Shown here piece by piece: positions 54,925-64,000 of a DNA stretch of 64,000 bases. The first letter of the stretch is position 1. Each line of letters begins with the position of its first letter. This DNA is from Rhodopirellula sp. (lineage in GTDB: Bacteria > Planctomycetota > Planctomycetia > Pirellulales > Pirellulaceae): contig NZGD01000094.1 of the NCBI GenBank assembly GCA_002690925.1, positions 1 to 64,000 of the forward strand. Reading direction: 5' to 3'. The notes under the pieces are model-generated. The model was not told where the DNA came from and ran no database searches. It saw only the letters and a program-made list of their open reading frames with translations. Both the position numbers and the translations under genes were made by a program.

Positions 54925-55773
54925 TTATGCAGCTCGTCGATTAGTTGTAAGGATGCTGGTGTTGGCTGGTCCGATGTGTCGGCCAAGGGTCTCGATTTCA
55001 AGTTGTAGTAATTGCCGTCCCACTTCAGCCGCAGTGGGGCGTTCATCAGGATCCATGGAGACCATTTGCTTCACCAGGTCGGCAACTGGTTCAAGCATGA
55101 TCTGGCTCACCTGCTCGGTGCGCGTGATCCAATGCCACAGTACACGTCCGAGTGAAAAAATGTCCATGGCGGGGATAGCGGCCAACTTGCCTGCCAATGC
55201 CTCCGGCGCGGCGTATTCAGGCGTTCCTCGAAAATGATGGTTGGGAACCGTGTGGATTTTCGAAGCAAAGCCAAGGTCCACAAGCGTGACATGCCCACGA
55301 GATCCCACGACAGAATTCTCCGGCTTCACGTCGCCATGTACCCAACCAGTTGCGTGCAGAGAATCGAGGGCCTGAGCAAGTTGTCGTACAAGCCACAAAG
55401 CGACTGGAAGAGGCTTCGAGTTGATCGATTCCAGGTGACGTTGCATCGGCTCACCTTCCAACCTTGGCATGACCATGTATGGTTGGTTGGATGTTGTGGA
55501 AGCATCTAGCAAAGCAATCAGGTTTGGATGCCGAACGCAACTGGCCGCGGCTATCGACTGCAGTATTTGTCGGCTGCCTTCCACTTGATCGGGCCCGCTC
55601 TTGGCACGCTTGATGACATAGTCCCAACGTGGACTGCCAACTGCATCGGCCGGTTGTGCTAGCAAAAGTTGAGTCGTCGAACTTTCATGAATGACTTCCC
55701 CAAGCCTCCAAATTCCCAGAATTGCCGGTTGCTTGCATTTCCGTTGGGAACGGTTTGACGAAACATCAGTCAC
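54925..55773 (-). CDS. Serine/threonine protein kinase, non-canonical motifs
   Basis: The 282-residue protein is a lone kinase domain without membrane or sensor segments. Lys55 (YVIKRA) is the ATP-binding lysine. The catalytic loop is HGDVKPEN (146-153) instead of HRD, the metal-binding motif is DLG (166-168) instead of DFG, and GTPEYAAPE (183-191) closes the activation segment. The glycine-rich loop is degenerate (GEVIHESSTTQLLL has one Gly). The catalytic Asp and Asn remain, so it may still be active. The substrate is unknown. It is convergent with the binding-protein gene. Confidence 0.88.
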   Translation of the reverse strand: MTDVSSNRSQRKCKQPAILGIWRLGEVIHESSTTQLLLAQPADAVGSPRWDYVIKRAKSGPDQVEGSRQILQSIAAASCVRHPNLIALLDASTTSNQPYMVMPRLEGEPMQRHLESINSKPLPVALWLVRQLAQALDSLHATGWVHGDVKPENSVVGSRGHVTLVDLGFASKIHTVPNHHFRGTPEYAAPEALAGKLAAIPAMDIFSLGRVLWHWITRTEQVSQIMLEPVADLVKQMVSMDPDERPTAAEVGRQLLQLEIETLGRHIGPANTSILTTNRRAA

Positions 55774-56081
55774 AGTGGGAAGTCCTCGGCATTCGTGATT
55801 GGGGTGAGTGGAGCACTCATCGACGGTATTCTTGTAATTCGACTATTTGGAGGTTGAACTGCGAATTCATTTATCTTTCCGCGGAAAAATTCTGTGTTTT
55901 CAGCGATTCTGGCGTTTGGCTTCTGCGAATCTTGGCTGTTGTCAGAATGTTCATTCTCGTTGTTGTTCCCCTGCTCGTTTCGTTCTCCCACATGCTCCGT
56001 GAATCGGCGATTTTCGGGGTAGCGTTCAAGAGTAAAAAAAGAGGACCCTAAGAGGCGAGGTAGACCGCACTTGTTGTGCAG
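55774..56081. other. Divergent intergenic region, 308 bp
   Basis: It lies between the kinase and the ABC-2 exporter. No gene, strong promoter or repeat is seen. Confidence 0.4.
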
Positions 56082-57062
56082 ATGGCCGAACCTAGCGACG
56101 AGATTAGAAAAGTGAATTACGCGCGACCTGCACCTGCATTGGCAATTCATGACTTGAGAAAGTCCTACGGAGATTTGCATGCATTAAAAGGTGTTACTTT
56201 TGGTCTCCAGAGAGGTGAGCGGTTGGCTTTCCTTGGGCCCAATGGCGCGGGGAAAACGACATTGATTCGTTGCCTCGCTGGTCTCACGAATGCAGACCAC
56301 GGCGAAATTTTTTTGGCTGGTCGACCTTTCAAAAGTTACGAAGCAAAACAACAGATTGGTTTTGTACCACAAGAGATCGCTTTGTACTCGGATTTGACAA
56401 CTCGCCAGAATCTGGAAGCATTCGGTCGATTTCATGGTTTGCGGCGTCGTGTACTGCGTGATCGGTTGGCGTGGGCGCTGCAGTGGACCGGGTTAGAAGA
56501 CCGTGCCGATGATATGGTGGGCGCTTTTTCTGGTGGTATGCAGCGGCGTGTGAATCTCGCATGTGGTGTCATGCATGAACCAAAAATTCTGTTGCTTGAT
56601 GAGCCAACCGTTGGCGTTGATCCGCAGAGCCGGCAACGAATTTTTATGATGTTGGATGAACTGAGTGGTGCGGGTACGTCAGTCTTGTTAACCACGCATC
56701 ATCTTGATGAAGCTGAAGAACGCAGTGACCGGATTGTGATTCTTGATCAGGGCATGGTGGTGGCAGATGGCTCAATTGATGAGTTGGTAGAGCAGTCGGT
56801 TGGCACGCAACGGCTCGTTCGCCTGCGCATCGATCGACCTCTTACGGCACCGATTCGTGCCGGAGTTGCAGAGGATGCCGCTTCGTTTGGGACACGAGGT
56901 GCAGACGAGATTTCGACTCGTATTGATGATGTGTCAAATCATCTGCCAGGTCTGATTGACCTTGTTCGTCGGCGTGGCTACGGAATTGCTGACGTGCAGG
57001 TGGAGGCTCCATCACTTCATCATGTGTTCCTGCATCTAACGGGTTATGAATTGCGTGACTAA
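56082..57062 (+). CDS. ABC-2-type exporter ATPase
   Basis: ATG 56082 (MAEPSDEIRK); a GTG two codons earlier is possible. The 326-residue protein has Walker A LGPNGAGKTTLIR, Q-loop GFVPQEIALY, signature FSGGMQRRVN, Walker B ILLLDEPTVGVDP and H-loop LLTTHHLDEAEE. A C-terminal ~90-residue extension follows, as in the CcmA/DrrA group. It pairs with the permease 27 bp downstream and would drive export of a lipid, drug or polymer; the substrate is unknown. Confidence 0.94.
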   Translation: MAEPSDEIRKVNYARPAPALAIHDLRKSYGDLHALKGVTFGLQRGERLAFLGPNGAGKTTLIRCLAGLTNADHGEIFLAGRPFKSYEAKQQIGFVPQEIALYSDLTTRQNLEAFGRFHGLRRRVLRDRLAWALQWTGLEDRADDMVGAFSGGMQRRVNLACGVMHEPKILLLDEPTVGVDPQSRQRIFMMLDELSGAGTSVLLTTHHLDEAEERSDRIVILDQGMVVADGSIDELVEQSVGTQRLVRLRIDRPLTAPIRAGVAEDAASFGTRGADEISTRIDDVSNHLPGLIDLVRRRGYGIADVQVEAPSLHHVFLHLTGYELRD

Positions 57063-57089
57063 TGCACCGAAATTGAAAAAGTTGCTCTC

Positions 57090-58283
57090 ATGATTTTGAC
57101 TGTGCTTCAAATCAGTTGTCGTCGGCTGCTACACAACCGTGTGGAGTTGTTGCTGACGTTCCTTGTACCAATTGCGTTCTTCAGTATTTTTGCAGTTATT
57201 TTCGGCGGAGGTATGGGACGTGGAACAACACCAAGAATCAAAGTGGTCGCGGTTGATGAAATTCAGTCAGTCGTGAGTTCACAAGTCATGTCTGCGCTTG
57301 CGGAACAGGAAAGCCTGCGTTTCGTGCGTGAGAGCGACGCCAATGATTTGAACCGTGATGAAGCCATGGAGTTGGTGCGTTCAGGTAGTGCCACTATGGC
57401 GATTATCCTGAGGGTAGATCACGAACAACTTGCAGCGGAACTGATGGCTGATGCTGCGGATCAGGTTGCGGCACAAGTCGTCTCTGCAGTCGTCAATCGA
57501 GCAATCATGTTGTCGGAAGCTGAGTATCAAGTCGCTCAACTGACTGGTGACGAACCGGATGATAATGAGCAACAGCTTGCGGTTGGGGCTGTCAGTGATT
57601 CAGACGATGAACTGTTTGGCATTGAGGAATCACTCCAACGCAAAGTGGAAATCATTGATGTCATGGGGGAAGGAAAGGCAAATCCTGTTGTCAGCATGTA
57701 CGCATCGGGAATTGCCGTCATGTTTCTTTTGTTTGGAGCAACAGGCGGTGGCGGTGCTCTTCTGGAAGAGCGGGAGAATCAAACGCTAGACCGATTGCTT
57801 TCCACACAGATGTCGATGGATCAGCTGTTGTTGGGCAAGTGGTTTTATATGAGCATTATTGGCGTGTTACAGGTTGGTGTCATGTTCCTATGGGCGCAAG
57901 TTGTTTTCAATGTCGATCTGATAGGTCATTTGGATGGTTTTTTGATGATGACAGTGGTGACTGCATTGGCAGCATCCGGGTTTGGCCTTTTCCTTGCCAC
58001 ACTTTGCAAGTCACGTGGGCAATTGAATGGTTTGTCAGTTATCCTCATTCTGACCATGAGCGCTCTCGGCGGCTCGATGGTACCAAGATATTTGATGAGC
58101 GAGGAATTGCAGCAATACGGGCTGTGGACTTTCAACGCGTGGGCTCTTGATGGATACACCAAGGTGTTTTGGCGAGAGTTACCTGTGGATGCGCTTGCTC
58201 CGCAATTGGGCGTCTTGTTGATTAGTGGAGTGGTGTTTCTGCTTGCCGCTCGCGTCTTGGCCGTCCGTTGGGAAACTGACTGA
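57090..58283 (+). CDS. ABC-2-type exporter permease
   Basis: The 397-residue protein has an N-terminal membrane helix (LLTFLVPIAFFSIFAVIFGG). A large extracytoplasmic domain of about 190 residues follows (VVAVDEIQSVVSSQVMSALA, ATMAIILRVDHEQLAAEL). Then come about five more helices with ATGGGGALLEERENQTLDRL, the conserved elbow of ABC2_membrane_3 permeases. It forms a two-gene exporter with the ATPase. Confidence 0.92.
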   Translation: MILTVLQISCRRLLHNRVELLLTFLVPIAFFSIFAVIFGGGMGRGTTPRIKVVAVDEIQSVVSSQVMSALAEQESLRFVRESDANDLNRDEAMELVRSGSATMAIILRVDHEQLAAELMADAADQVAAQVVSAVVNRAIMLSEAEYQVAQLTGDEPDDNEQQLAVGAVSDSDDELFGIEESLQRKVEIIDVMGEGKANPVVSMYASGIAVMFLLFGATGGGGALLEERENQTLDRLLSTQMSMDQLLLGKWFYMSIIGVLQVGVMFLWAQVVFNVDLIGHLDGFLMMTVVTALAASGFGLFLATLCKSRGQLNGLSVILILTMSALGGSMVPRYLMSEELQQYGLWTFNAWALDGYTKVFWRELPVDALAPQLGVLLISGVVFLLAARVLAVRWETD

Positions 58284-58495
58284 TTCGGCTTTTTCGGTCG
58301 ACCTGCTCGTATTGTCTCGTTGCAGGCCGCTTGAGCTGATTTCGCAACGTCATTTTGTCATTTGCGGAACGCTTTCTGGAGAATTCTGCCCTGTGTACGA
58401 TTTTGCAGGCTGTCGGTGATTGATTGGAAGGTTTCTGATGCATTACCTTTAACACTTGTTTCTTGATTGTTGTACTAATACACCAGAGTGTGAAA

Positions 58496-59341
58496 ATGGA
58501 TACTTGGCCAATTGGCGTCTTTGCTTCCGTGGATGCGGGCTTGGGGGTTGCTTGGGATGTGATTGCACAATTGAAAGTTCCTACTATTCAATTGCATGCG
58601 CCGAGTCCCGAAAAAAGGAATCAGGAATCTGCTGAGGCTTTTCGAAAGCAATTGAGTGAGATGGGGGTCCAATGCAGTGCTGTCTTCGGGGGTTTCGAAG
58701 GGGAGAGCTATGCAGATATTCCCACGGTAGTACGAACGGTGGGGTTGGTACCGGTCGATACGCGGCAGTCACGACTCAGTGAAATGGTCGAGATCTCCAA
58801 TTTTGCAAACTGGCTCGGCTGTGACACAGTGGCCTTACACCTGGGGTTCATTCCACATGATCCGCAGGCAGAAGGTTATTCAGATATTGTCGACGTTACA
58901 CGGCAACTCTGTGATCATTGTGCAGGTCATGGTCAATTCCTGCACTTGGAAACGGGCCAAGAAACTGCTGATGGTTTGCTTGAGTTCATTAAGCAGGTAG
59001 ATCGCGAGAATTTGAGAATCAACTTCGATCCAGCCAACATGATTCTGTATGGGACCGGAGAGCCAATCGAAGCCTTGCAGGCCGTCGGTAATCACGTTCG
59101 AAGTGTCCACTGCAAGGATGGTACGTGGAGCGACAAACCCGGTGAGACCTGGGGAGCCGAAGTACCACTTGGCAAAGGGGATGTTGGAATGGAGACGTAC
59201 CTTCGTACCCTTCAAAAAATCGGGTATGAAGGACCGTTGACTATTGAACGTGAGATTCCGCAGGATCCTGAGAGGCAGATGGCTGAAATAGGGCAGGCAA
59301 TCGAATTGCTGACCAAGCTTCGGGAAGAAGTCTTGGGCTAA
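58496..59341 (+). CDS. Sugar phosphate isomerase/epimerase-like TIM-barrel protein
   Basis: ATG 58496 (MDTWPIGVFASVDAG) is preferred to a TTG 11 codons upstream. The 281-residue protein is an AP endonuclease-2/xylose isomerase-like TIM barrel. Metal-binding residues appear in LHLETGQE (Glu), INFDPANM (Asp), VHCKDGTW (His) and LTIEREIP (Glu). PLGKGDVGMETYLRTLQKIGY is the typical closing motif. No signal peptide is present. Planctomycetes have many such proteins of unknown substrate. It could act on sugars taken up elsewhere, but nothing adjacent fixes a pathway. Confidence 0.9.
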   Translation: MDTWPIGVFASVDAGLGVAWDVIAQLKVPTIQLHAPSPEKRNQESAEAFRKQLSEMGVQCSAVFGGFEGESYADIPTVVRTVGLVPVDTRQSRLSEMVEISNFANWLGCDTVALHLGFIPHDPQAEGYSDIVDVTRQLCDHCAGHGQFLHLETGQETADGLLEFIKQVDRENLRINFDPANMILYGTGEPIEALQAVGNHVRSVHCKDGTWSDKPGETWGAEVPLGKGDVGMETYLRTLQKIGYEGPLTIEREIPQDPERQMAEIGQAIELLTKLREEVLG

Positions 59342-59679
59342 GGCACACCCCGTGACGTGAACTCTGGGGCGAGCAGTGGGTGCAGTGATGCGCCATGCAG
59401 CCCTCGGGTAAGCGATGAAGCCAGTTCTTGCGACCGCATCTTGATCCCCAAGATCGATCATGATCGGTTCAGGTTTCTGATCATCTCCGATCCTTCGTTC
59501 AATTGTTGCTTTGGTGCATTGAGATCACTTTGAGCGGATCACATCTTCGCTCAGCAGGTGTGATGTGATGGTTACTTATTGGTCACATTCTCCGTTGCCA
59601 GATGCAGTGTTAGCGGGCGAGCCGGATTTGACAGACGAACCCGCTCTGTGTCGATTTCAAACCCAACTTGGGTCTGTAC
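59342..59679. other. Convergent intergenic region, 338 bp
   Basis: It lies between the convergent isomerase and histidine kinase genes. It has several GATC/GATCATGATC clusters near 59440-59490. No terminator or gene is supported. Confidence 0.4.
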
Positions 59680-61470
59680 TCAGCCATTACTTTTCGGCAT
59701 TCCCATTGGGGTACGTAGGACAAATGTAGCACCACCACCAGCGGTTGGTTCGTAGGTCAGTGTGCCACCGTGGGTATGCGCGGTTTGTCTCGCCAGTGCC
59801 AAGCCGAGTCCAACACCCGCTGCAGTTTCTGCTGCTTGCTCCGCAGATTTGCTGAATGGCTGAAAAATTTTGCGCTGTAACGCCGGGGGCACTCCGGGCC
59901 CGTGATCTGCAATCGAGATTATCACCTCGTGATCAACAATTTCTGCGATTAGCTGCACCGGTGAATCAGACTGGGACTTGGCATATTTGGCTGCATTGTC
60001 TATCAGATTGAAGATGACTTGTTCCATCGCAGGTGGATCTGTTTTCCATCGGCCCTCCGTTGGTGAACTGATATCAAGTGCCATGCCACATTGCTTCAGG
60101 CGTCCGATGAGTCGAGGCGTGATGCGATCAATCCAATCAGGCACCGAGATGACTTCTGTCATGGGAATGGTGGAAGTGCGTTCCAGTTTTGAATAGCGGA
60201 GTACGTTGTCGATTAAATGTGTTAGGCGATCCGACTCCTGACTGAGTGTTTCCAAATATTCTTTTCGGGCCGCAGGATCGCTCACCATATTACGTGAAAG
60301 CAACTCCGTATAAAGTCTGAATGTGGTTAGAGGCGTTCGCAATTCGTGCGTAACGGCGGAAACGAAGGTTGCTCGACGTTCACTGAGTGCAATGAGTTTT
60401 TGGAGAAAGATGGTAGCAATCACTGCTGTGGCAGACAGTGTTAACCAGGCAATCAATAAAGCATTGTGCGTCGGCGACCAGGTTTCCGGAGTTGAAGTAT
60501 TACCAGTTGTGACCAAGCGGGCTGGTAAAGCCGCAAGGGTGACTGCTGGATCCAAATTCTCTTTGTCTCCAACTGGTAAAAAATTTGCATCTGGGATTAG
60601 ATCCATGATCTCGGAAGCCAGTGAATTCTTGAGCGCCGCCCAGTCGACCCACACACCATCGAGTCCATCAGGGTTTTCTCGTGCTGGGCGGAGAACGAAA
60701 AGTTGATCATTCACCCACAACGTCATCAGGCGTTTCCCCGACGTACTCCATTGACGAGGCAAAGTGCTGTTTTCAGAACGCGTGGCGTTATTGTCAGATG
60801 GGGCACCTTGATTTGAAAATTCGTCTTGATAGTTCAATGCAATTTGTTGCTGAACGATCATGTTGCGATTCAATAATTCCAAGTCGCTGCTTGGTAATTG
60901 TGACTTGGACTGTGATATTGAATTTGCGTTCACCCGGTCATCGTATTGCAGTTTGTTGGTGTAGACGTTCACTTTTGTGGTATAGCTGCCTTCCGAAGTG
61001 GTTGGTTCAGTCATTCGATCCAGGTTGCTTATTAGCTGGTTGACTGAATTCATGATCGCAGTTGCAGAGACGGTCTCAGGTAACGACATGAAGTGGTCGG
61101 CGTTTTTTGGATGAGGCGTGCTGCCATGGATCGAAAATACCGGCTGCGGTCTGCCTTTAGTGCCGTTGAGGATAGTGAAACGCTCTTTAACAAAAGGGGG
61201 CTCTGCTTCCACGCCGTCTTGCCCACTAAGCGGGTCGAGAAGTGTTGCAATGAATGGCCCCAAGCGAGAATCGAGTCGCCACAAAGCGACCACTGTGTCT
61301 TGCTGGAGTCGTTCGCGTGCTTGGCTCTCTTGGCGTTCACGACTGAGACGCAGCGTATGCTCTGAAAGACTAATGAGTCCAATCGTGATGCAGGTCAGAA
61401 TTAGTGCAAAGAGGCACCAAATCAAAGCGGGATGTGAAAGTGGATGGCCAGTGAAGTGTCTGATTGTCAT
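59680..61470 (-). CDS. Membrane sensor histidine kinase
   Basis: The 596-residue protein has a membrane helix at about 15-35, a periplasmic sensor of about 300 residues, and a second helix at about 337-358. The HisKA domain has His375 (VSAVTHELRTPLTTFR), and the ATPase domain has QVIFNLIDNAAKYA, IADHGPGVP and GVGLGLALARQTAHTHGG. No HAMP domain is obvious between helix 2 and HisKA. The sensor has no recognised fold. It overlaps the response regulator gene by four bases (ATGA), so the two form one signalling pair. Confidence 0.95.
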   Translation of the reverse strand: MTIRHFTGHPLSHPALIWCLFALILTCITIGLISLSEHTLRLSRERQESQARERLQQDTVVALWRLDSRLGPFIATLLDPLSGQDGVEAEPPFVKERFTILNGTKGRPQPVFSIHGSTPHPKNADHFMSLPETVSATAIMNSVNQLISNLDRMTEPTTSEGSYTTKVNVYTNKLQYDDRVNANSISQSKSQLPSSDLELLNRNMIVQQQIALNYQDEFSNQGAPSDNNATRSENSTLPRQWSTSGKRLMTLWVNDQLFVLRPARENPDGLDGVWVDWAALKNSLASEIMDLIPDANFLPVGDKENLDPAVTLAALPARLVTTGNTSTPETWSPTHNALLIAWLTLSATAVIATIFLQKLIALSERRATFVSAVTHELRTPLTTFRLYTELLSRNMVSDPAARKEYLETLSQESDRLTHLIDNVLRYSKLERTSTIPMTEVISVPDWIDRITPRLIGRLKQCGMALDISSPTEGRWKTDPPAMEQVIFNLIDNAAKYAKSQSDSPVQLIAEIVDHEVIISIADHGPGVPPALQRKIFQPFSKSAEQAAETAAGVGLGLALARQTAHTHGGTLTYEPTAGGGATFVLRTPMGMPKSNG

Positions 61471-62177
61471 GGTGTTTTGAGCAATGCTGGGTCTATCATG
61501 TAACCTTTTCCACGGATGGTCTTGATCGCTTCTTTATCGCCGCATGCATGGGTGAGTTTGTCTCTTAAGCGTGCAATGTGCATGTCGACCGTTCGAGTGG
61601 TTACGCCTTTTGAATCAATCTGCCAGACGCCCTGCAGTAATTCGTTGCGATCAATCGCTCTGTCTGGGTTTCTGCTGAGGTAATTCAATAAATCGCATTC
61701 CCGTTCGGATAGTACCTGAGTAAAACCTGTCGTCGCTTTGATTTCACGACTGTTCCAATTGATTTCTCCGTTTGGAAGTGTCAACGAAGGGTTCTGTGCG
61801 GATCTTGCTGGAGAGCGTCGTAGTACTGCTTCTACGCGTGCGAGCAGTTCGTCAACGCTGAATGGTTTGACCACATAGTCATCCGCACCCAGTCGCAGTC
61901 CCTTGATGCGATCTTGTTCTTCACCCTTGGCAGTCAGAATGATTACTGGAAGCGTTGGCTTTTGTAGACGGATTTCAGTCAAAACGTCCAATCCATGTCC
62001 TCCGGGTAATACAAGATCCAGAAGTACCAAGTCGCATGGTTTTCCGATCGCCTTCTCTATGCCGGTATCAGCCCGCTCCGCTTGCCAGACAATGTGCCCA
62101 GTGGCTTTGAGTGAATCAACGATTCCACGTCGGATAGCGGGATCGTCTTCGATTGTGAGAATGCCGGGGGCTGCCAT
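61467..62177 (-). CDS. OmpR/PhoB-family response regulator
   Basis: ATG 62177 (MAAPGILTIEDDPAIRRG) is preceded by AAGGCGAG; the frame is open upstream to 62333 without regulator sequence. The 236-residue protein has a receiver domain with Asp54 (LVLLDLVLPGG), the acidic pair ED and Lys in DDYVVKPFS. A C-terminal winged helix follows (RAIDRNELLQGVWQ, TTRTVDMHIARLRDKL, IKTIRGKGYMI). It is the partner of the histidine kinase encoded next. Confidence 0.96.
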   Translation of the reverse strand: MAAPGILTIEDDPAIRRGIVDSLKATGHIVWQAERADTGIEKAIGKPCDLVLLDLVLPGGHGLDVLTEIRLQKPTLPVIILTAKGEEQDRIKGLRLGADDYVVKPFSVDELLARVEAVLRRSPARSAQNPSLTLPNGEINWNSREIKATTGFTQVLSERECDLLNYLSRNPDRAIDRNELLQGVWQIDSKGVTTRTVDMHIARLRDKLTHACGDKEAIKTIRGKGYMIDPALLKTP

Positions 62178-62218
62178 GTTACTCGCCTTGGAATGGAATA
62201 CCTTGGTTATCTCTTTTT

Positions 62219-63508
62219 CTATTGAGCTAATGCTTCTGGAAGTCTTAGTGCCGGAAGGTCTGGTGTCTCGATCCTTCTTTGTTCTTTGATGTCCAGTGCG
62301 ATGGAGCGATCTCCTAATGATAAGCCTAGCCATGGATCATTCAGCGGCATCAAAAAGAGCTCTTCATAGATTCGGTTGGTAAGTTTGTCGTAATCTCCTG
62401 TTGCTAAATTGCGGGCGTACCAGTCATCCAGTTTGGGTTGAAGACCGTAAAGATTAAAAAATGAATCCACTTCAGTTTGTGGGGCCAGTGATTCTACCAT
62501 TCGAAAGAGGTGCAGTTCTGCTGCCATTTTAAGAGGAGCCGTTCTCATTGCTGCTGTCGCACTGGGGCTGTTCTTCTTTATTTGGTTCGCAGTGGGGTGT
62601 GTGGTCGTCGGTTTTATTTGTTCTGCCGCTGTCTTCCAGCGGGGGTCAATTGGATTCAAATCACTCACCTCCTGGTCGAAGCGAATCGTGAGTTCGCTTT
62701 GCTCGCGTCTTTGTTTTGCTCGATTCTGGTGCCAAAGTTGTAAGTGTTGCTGGAAATCGGTAGCGGGCAGTGACAGACACGTTTTGTGTAGTTCAATGAT
62801 CGATTTGGCCCAACGCCCAAAATCGGTCGGGGTGACCAATCCAGGAAGAGCATCAATGACTCGACCTTCCCCAGTAACAGCTAGGTGCACGCTGTTGCCG
62901 AGCATCGGTTGGCGCAGTTTTCTCCCGTCGCCGAAATCAATGGTCACAATGGGGACGTCACGTACGGATTGCCAATGCAGAATGAAATGCTGCTGCAGTA
63001 GTTTTGCAATGTACGGGTCGGTGTAAAGAATGCGTCGGAAGAAACGGCTGTTGGCACAACTCAAGTCCTCATCCAGATGCCCCAATAATCGAAGGCTAAT
63101 AATGGGGCGTTTGAATTCAATGGATTTTGATTTGGCAACTGCCAACGACTTGTACCAGTAAAGTTGGCATGCACTTGCCTGTTTTTGACCAGCAATGAAG
63201 TCAATTTGCTTTTCAAACAAACGCTGTTGAAGGATATCAGCCGATCCCTGAGAATCAGGTTCGAATGCGCGGAGGGTTGCTGCTAAGCCGGTTGGACCTA
63301 AGTCTCTAAGCTGTTTGGCGACTTGGGCGATTTCCCAGAGTTGTTCTTGGTTTGGGTTTGGTACTGCAGTGAGATGTGAGAGTTTAGTAGCCAGATTGTC
63401 TGCCTGACCGGTATGCAATTCATTATTCCCACAGACGATTGCAGAGGGAGCTTCCAAGTACAGGGGCAGTAAGATGATGGTAGACCAAAGGCAGATTCGG
63501 CTTAACAT
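62219..63508 (-). CDS. Secreted thioredoxin-like-fold protein of unknown function, first in the two-component operon
   Basis: GGGAG lies upstream of ATG 63508. The 429-residue protein starts with a signal peptide (MLSRICLWSTIILLPLYLEA). Residues ~130-255 look like a thioredoxin-like fold: RPIISLRLLGHLDEDLSC, then TDPYIAKLLQQHFILHW, then NSVHLAVTGEGRVIDALPGL. Only one cysteine sits at the expected active-site position. The C-terminal ~170 residues are helical, with no known domain. It ends 41 bp before the response regulator gene, so it is probably co-transcribed and may act with the sensor in the periplasm. Confidence 0.78.
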   Translation of the reverse strand: MLSRICLWSTIILLPLYLEAPSAIVCGNNELHTGQADNLATKLSHLTAVPNPNQEQLWEIAQVAKQLRDLGPTGLAATLRAFEPDSQGSADILQQRLFEKQIDFIAGQKQASACQLYWYKSLAVAKSKSIEFKRPIISLRLLGHLDEDLSCANSRFFRRILYTDPYIAKLLQQHFILHWQSVRDVPIVTIDFGDGRKLRQPMLGNSVHLAVTGEGRVIDALPGLVTPTDFGRWAKSIIELHKTCLSLPATDFQQHLQLWHQNRAKQRREQSELTIRFDQEVSDLNPIDPRWKTAAEQIKPTTTHPTANQIKKNSPSATAAMRTAPLKMAAELHLFRMVESLAPQTEVDSFFNLYGLQPKLDDWYARNLATGDYDKLTNRIYEELFLMPLNDPWLGLSLGDRSIALDIKEQRRIETPDLPALRLPEALAQ

Positions 63509-64000
63509 TGTAGACTCCCATGTTCAATGATTCCGTGTCAGCGATGTACCGGACACTCCGATGGAATTTTAGGTGCCATCAACGATTTGCACCGTAACGT
63601 CTTTGTAACGTGGGAGCTGGCAAAATTATCTCGTCCCGAAATTATGCGCGCCAAAGGCATGTTTTATGCTGCCGTTGAAGTGCGCAGCGAGAAACGCATT
63701 TTGAATTAAGGTCGGTTTGCTTTTCAGGCTTCTGACCGAAAAATTTTCATCGGGAAGCACCCATTGAGATGGCCTGCCATCTTGATGGCGGTCAAAGTGT
63801 CAAGGGATCGAAGATTCTGCACCTTACTAGTTCGCACCGTCATTGGTTCGACACATGCGCACTCAACTGGGGGCGATCGACGTAAGGAGATACAATTCAG
63901 TTGAGTTTGGCAGAAGAGTCAGTTTGGCGTCGGTTTTAGGTACAGGAGTCGCATCCCGTTTCCTGTGATGGAAGCGTTACGCAATCGGAATCGGCTCCTC
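63509..64000. other. Right-end region, 492 bp, no gene supported
   Basis: It holds the upstream region of the operon running left from 63508. A short frame at 63527-63709 has no protein character. An ATG at 63968 stays open to the window edge (MEALRNRNRLL) and could be the start of a rightward gene, but 11 codons cannot decide. Confidence 0.4.

Noticed and set aside
1-64000. CRISPR array, insertion sequence or prophage
   Set aside because: No regularly spaced repeats, transposase, integrase or phage structural genes were found; the only tandem repeat is the three-copy 19-bp unit at 27612.

Overview
The window reads as chromosomal DNA of a planctomycete, most likely of the Pirellulaceae type. 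This is an inference from gene content: a secreted sulfatase, many lipoproteins and secreted proteins found mainly in this phylum, a fragmented planctomycete-style type II secretion operon, a YjhG-type sugar-acid dehydratase, and frequent TTG/GTG starts with weak Shine-Dalgarno sites. Base composition looks close to 50% G+C throughout. I see no IS element, integrase, phage gene or CRISPR array, so this looks like core genome rather than an island.

Layout. 1-6.5 kb: a LolC/E-like permease cut by the left edge, lysS, two small genes running into a tRNA-Ser(CGA) with a terminator, and an exostosin-like glycosyltransferase. 6.5-13.8 kb: a protease/SirB1 fusion, a sulfatase, a TolC-like lipoprotein and trmB. 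13.9-23.8 kb: a HemD-HemE fusion, a small membrane protein, a LysR regulator with a palindromic operator, then gltB and gltD closed by a strong terminator. 24-33 kb: a low-complexity lipoprotein, a pseudouridine synthase with pyrK, a small lipoprotein, manA, tatC, an acyl-CoA-synthetase-like ligase and class II aldolase. 33.6-41.6 kb: a YjhG-type dehydratase, a DEAD-box helicase and a complete sugar ABC transporter (binding protein, double ATPase, permease). 41.6-42.65 kb holds no convincing gene. 42.65-54.9 kb: a membrane coiled-coil protein, then a tightly coupled operon for pseudopilins GspG-H-I-J-K, a PilM/GspL-like protein and a GspM/PilO-like protein. That operon continues by overlap into a NitT/TauT-type ABC transporter. 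54.9-63.5 kb: a protein kinase, an ABC-2 exporter pair, a sugar isomerase/epimerase-like TIM barrel, and a histidine kinase, response regulator and secreted protein set.

Working together. The clearest functional units are GltBD (glutamate from 2-oxoglutarate and glutamine) under a likely LysR regulator; the inner-membrane and pseudopilin half of a type II secretion system, with the secretin, ATPase and GspF absent from the window; a pentose-type ABC importer near a sugar-acid dehydratase; and the two-component system at the right end. The main oddities are domain fusions and insertions (HemDE, protease-SirB1, GspM-cadherin-PilP, extended TatC, extended sugar permease). All functions are assigned by reading the protein sequences; no database search was run.
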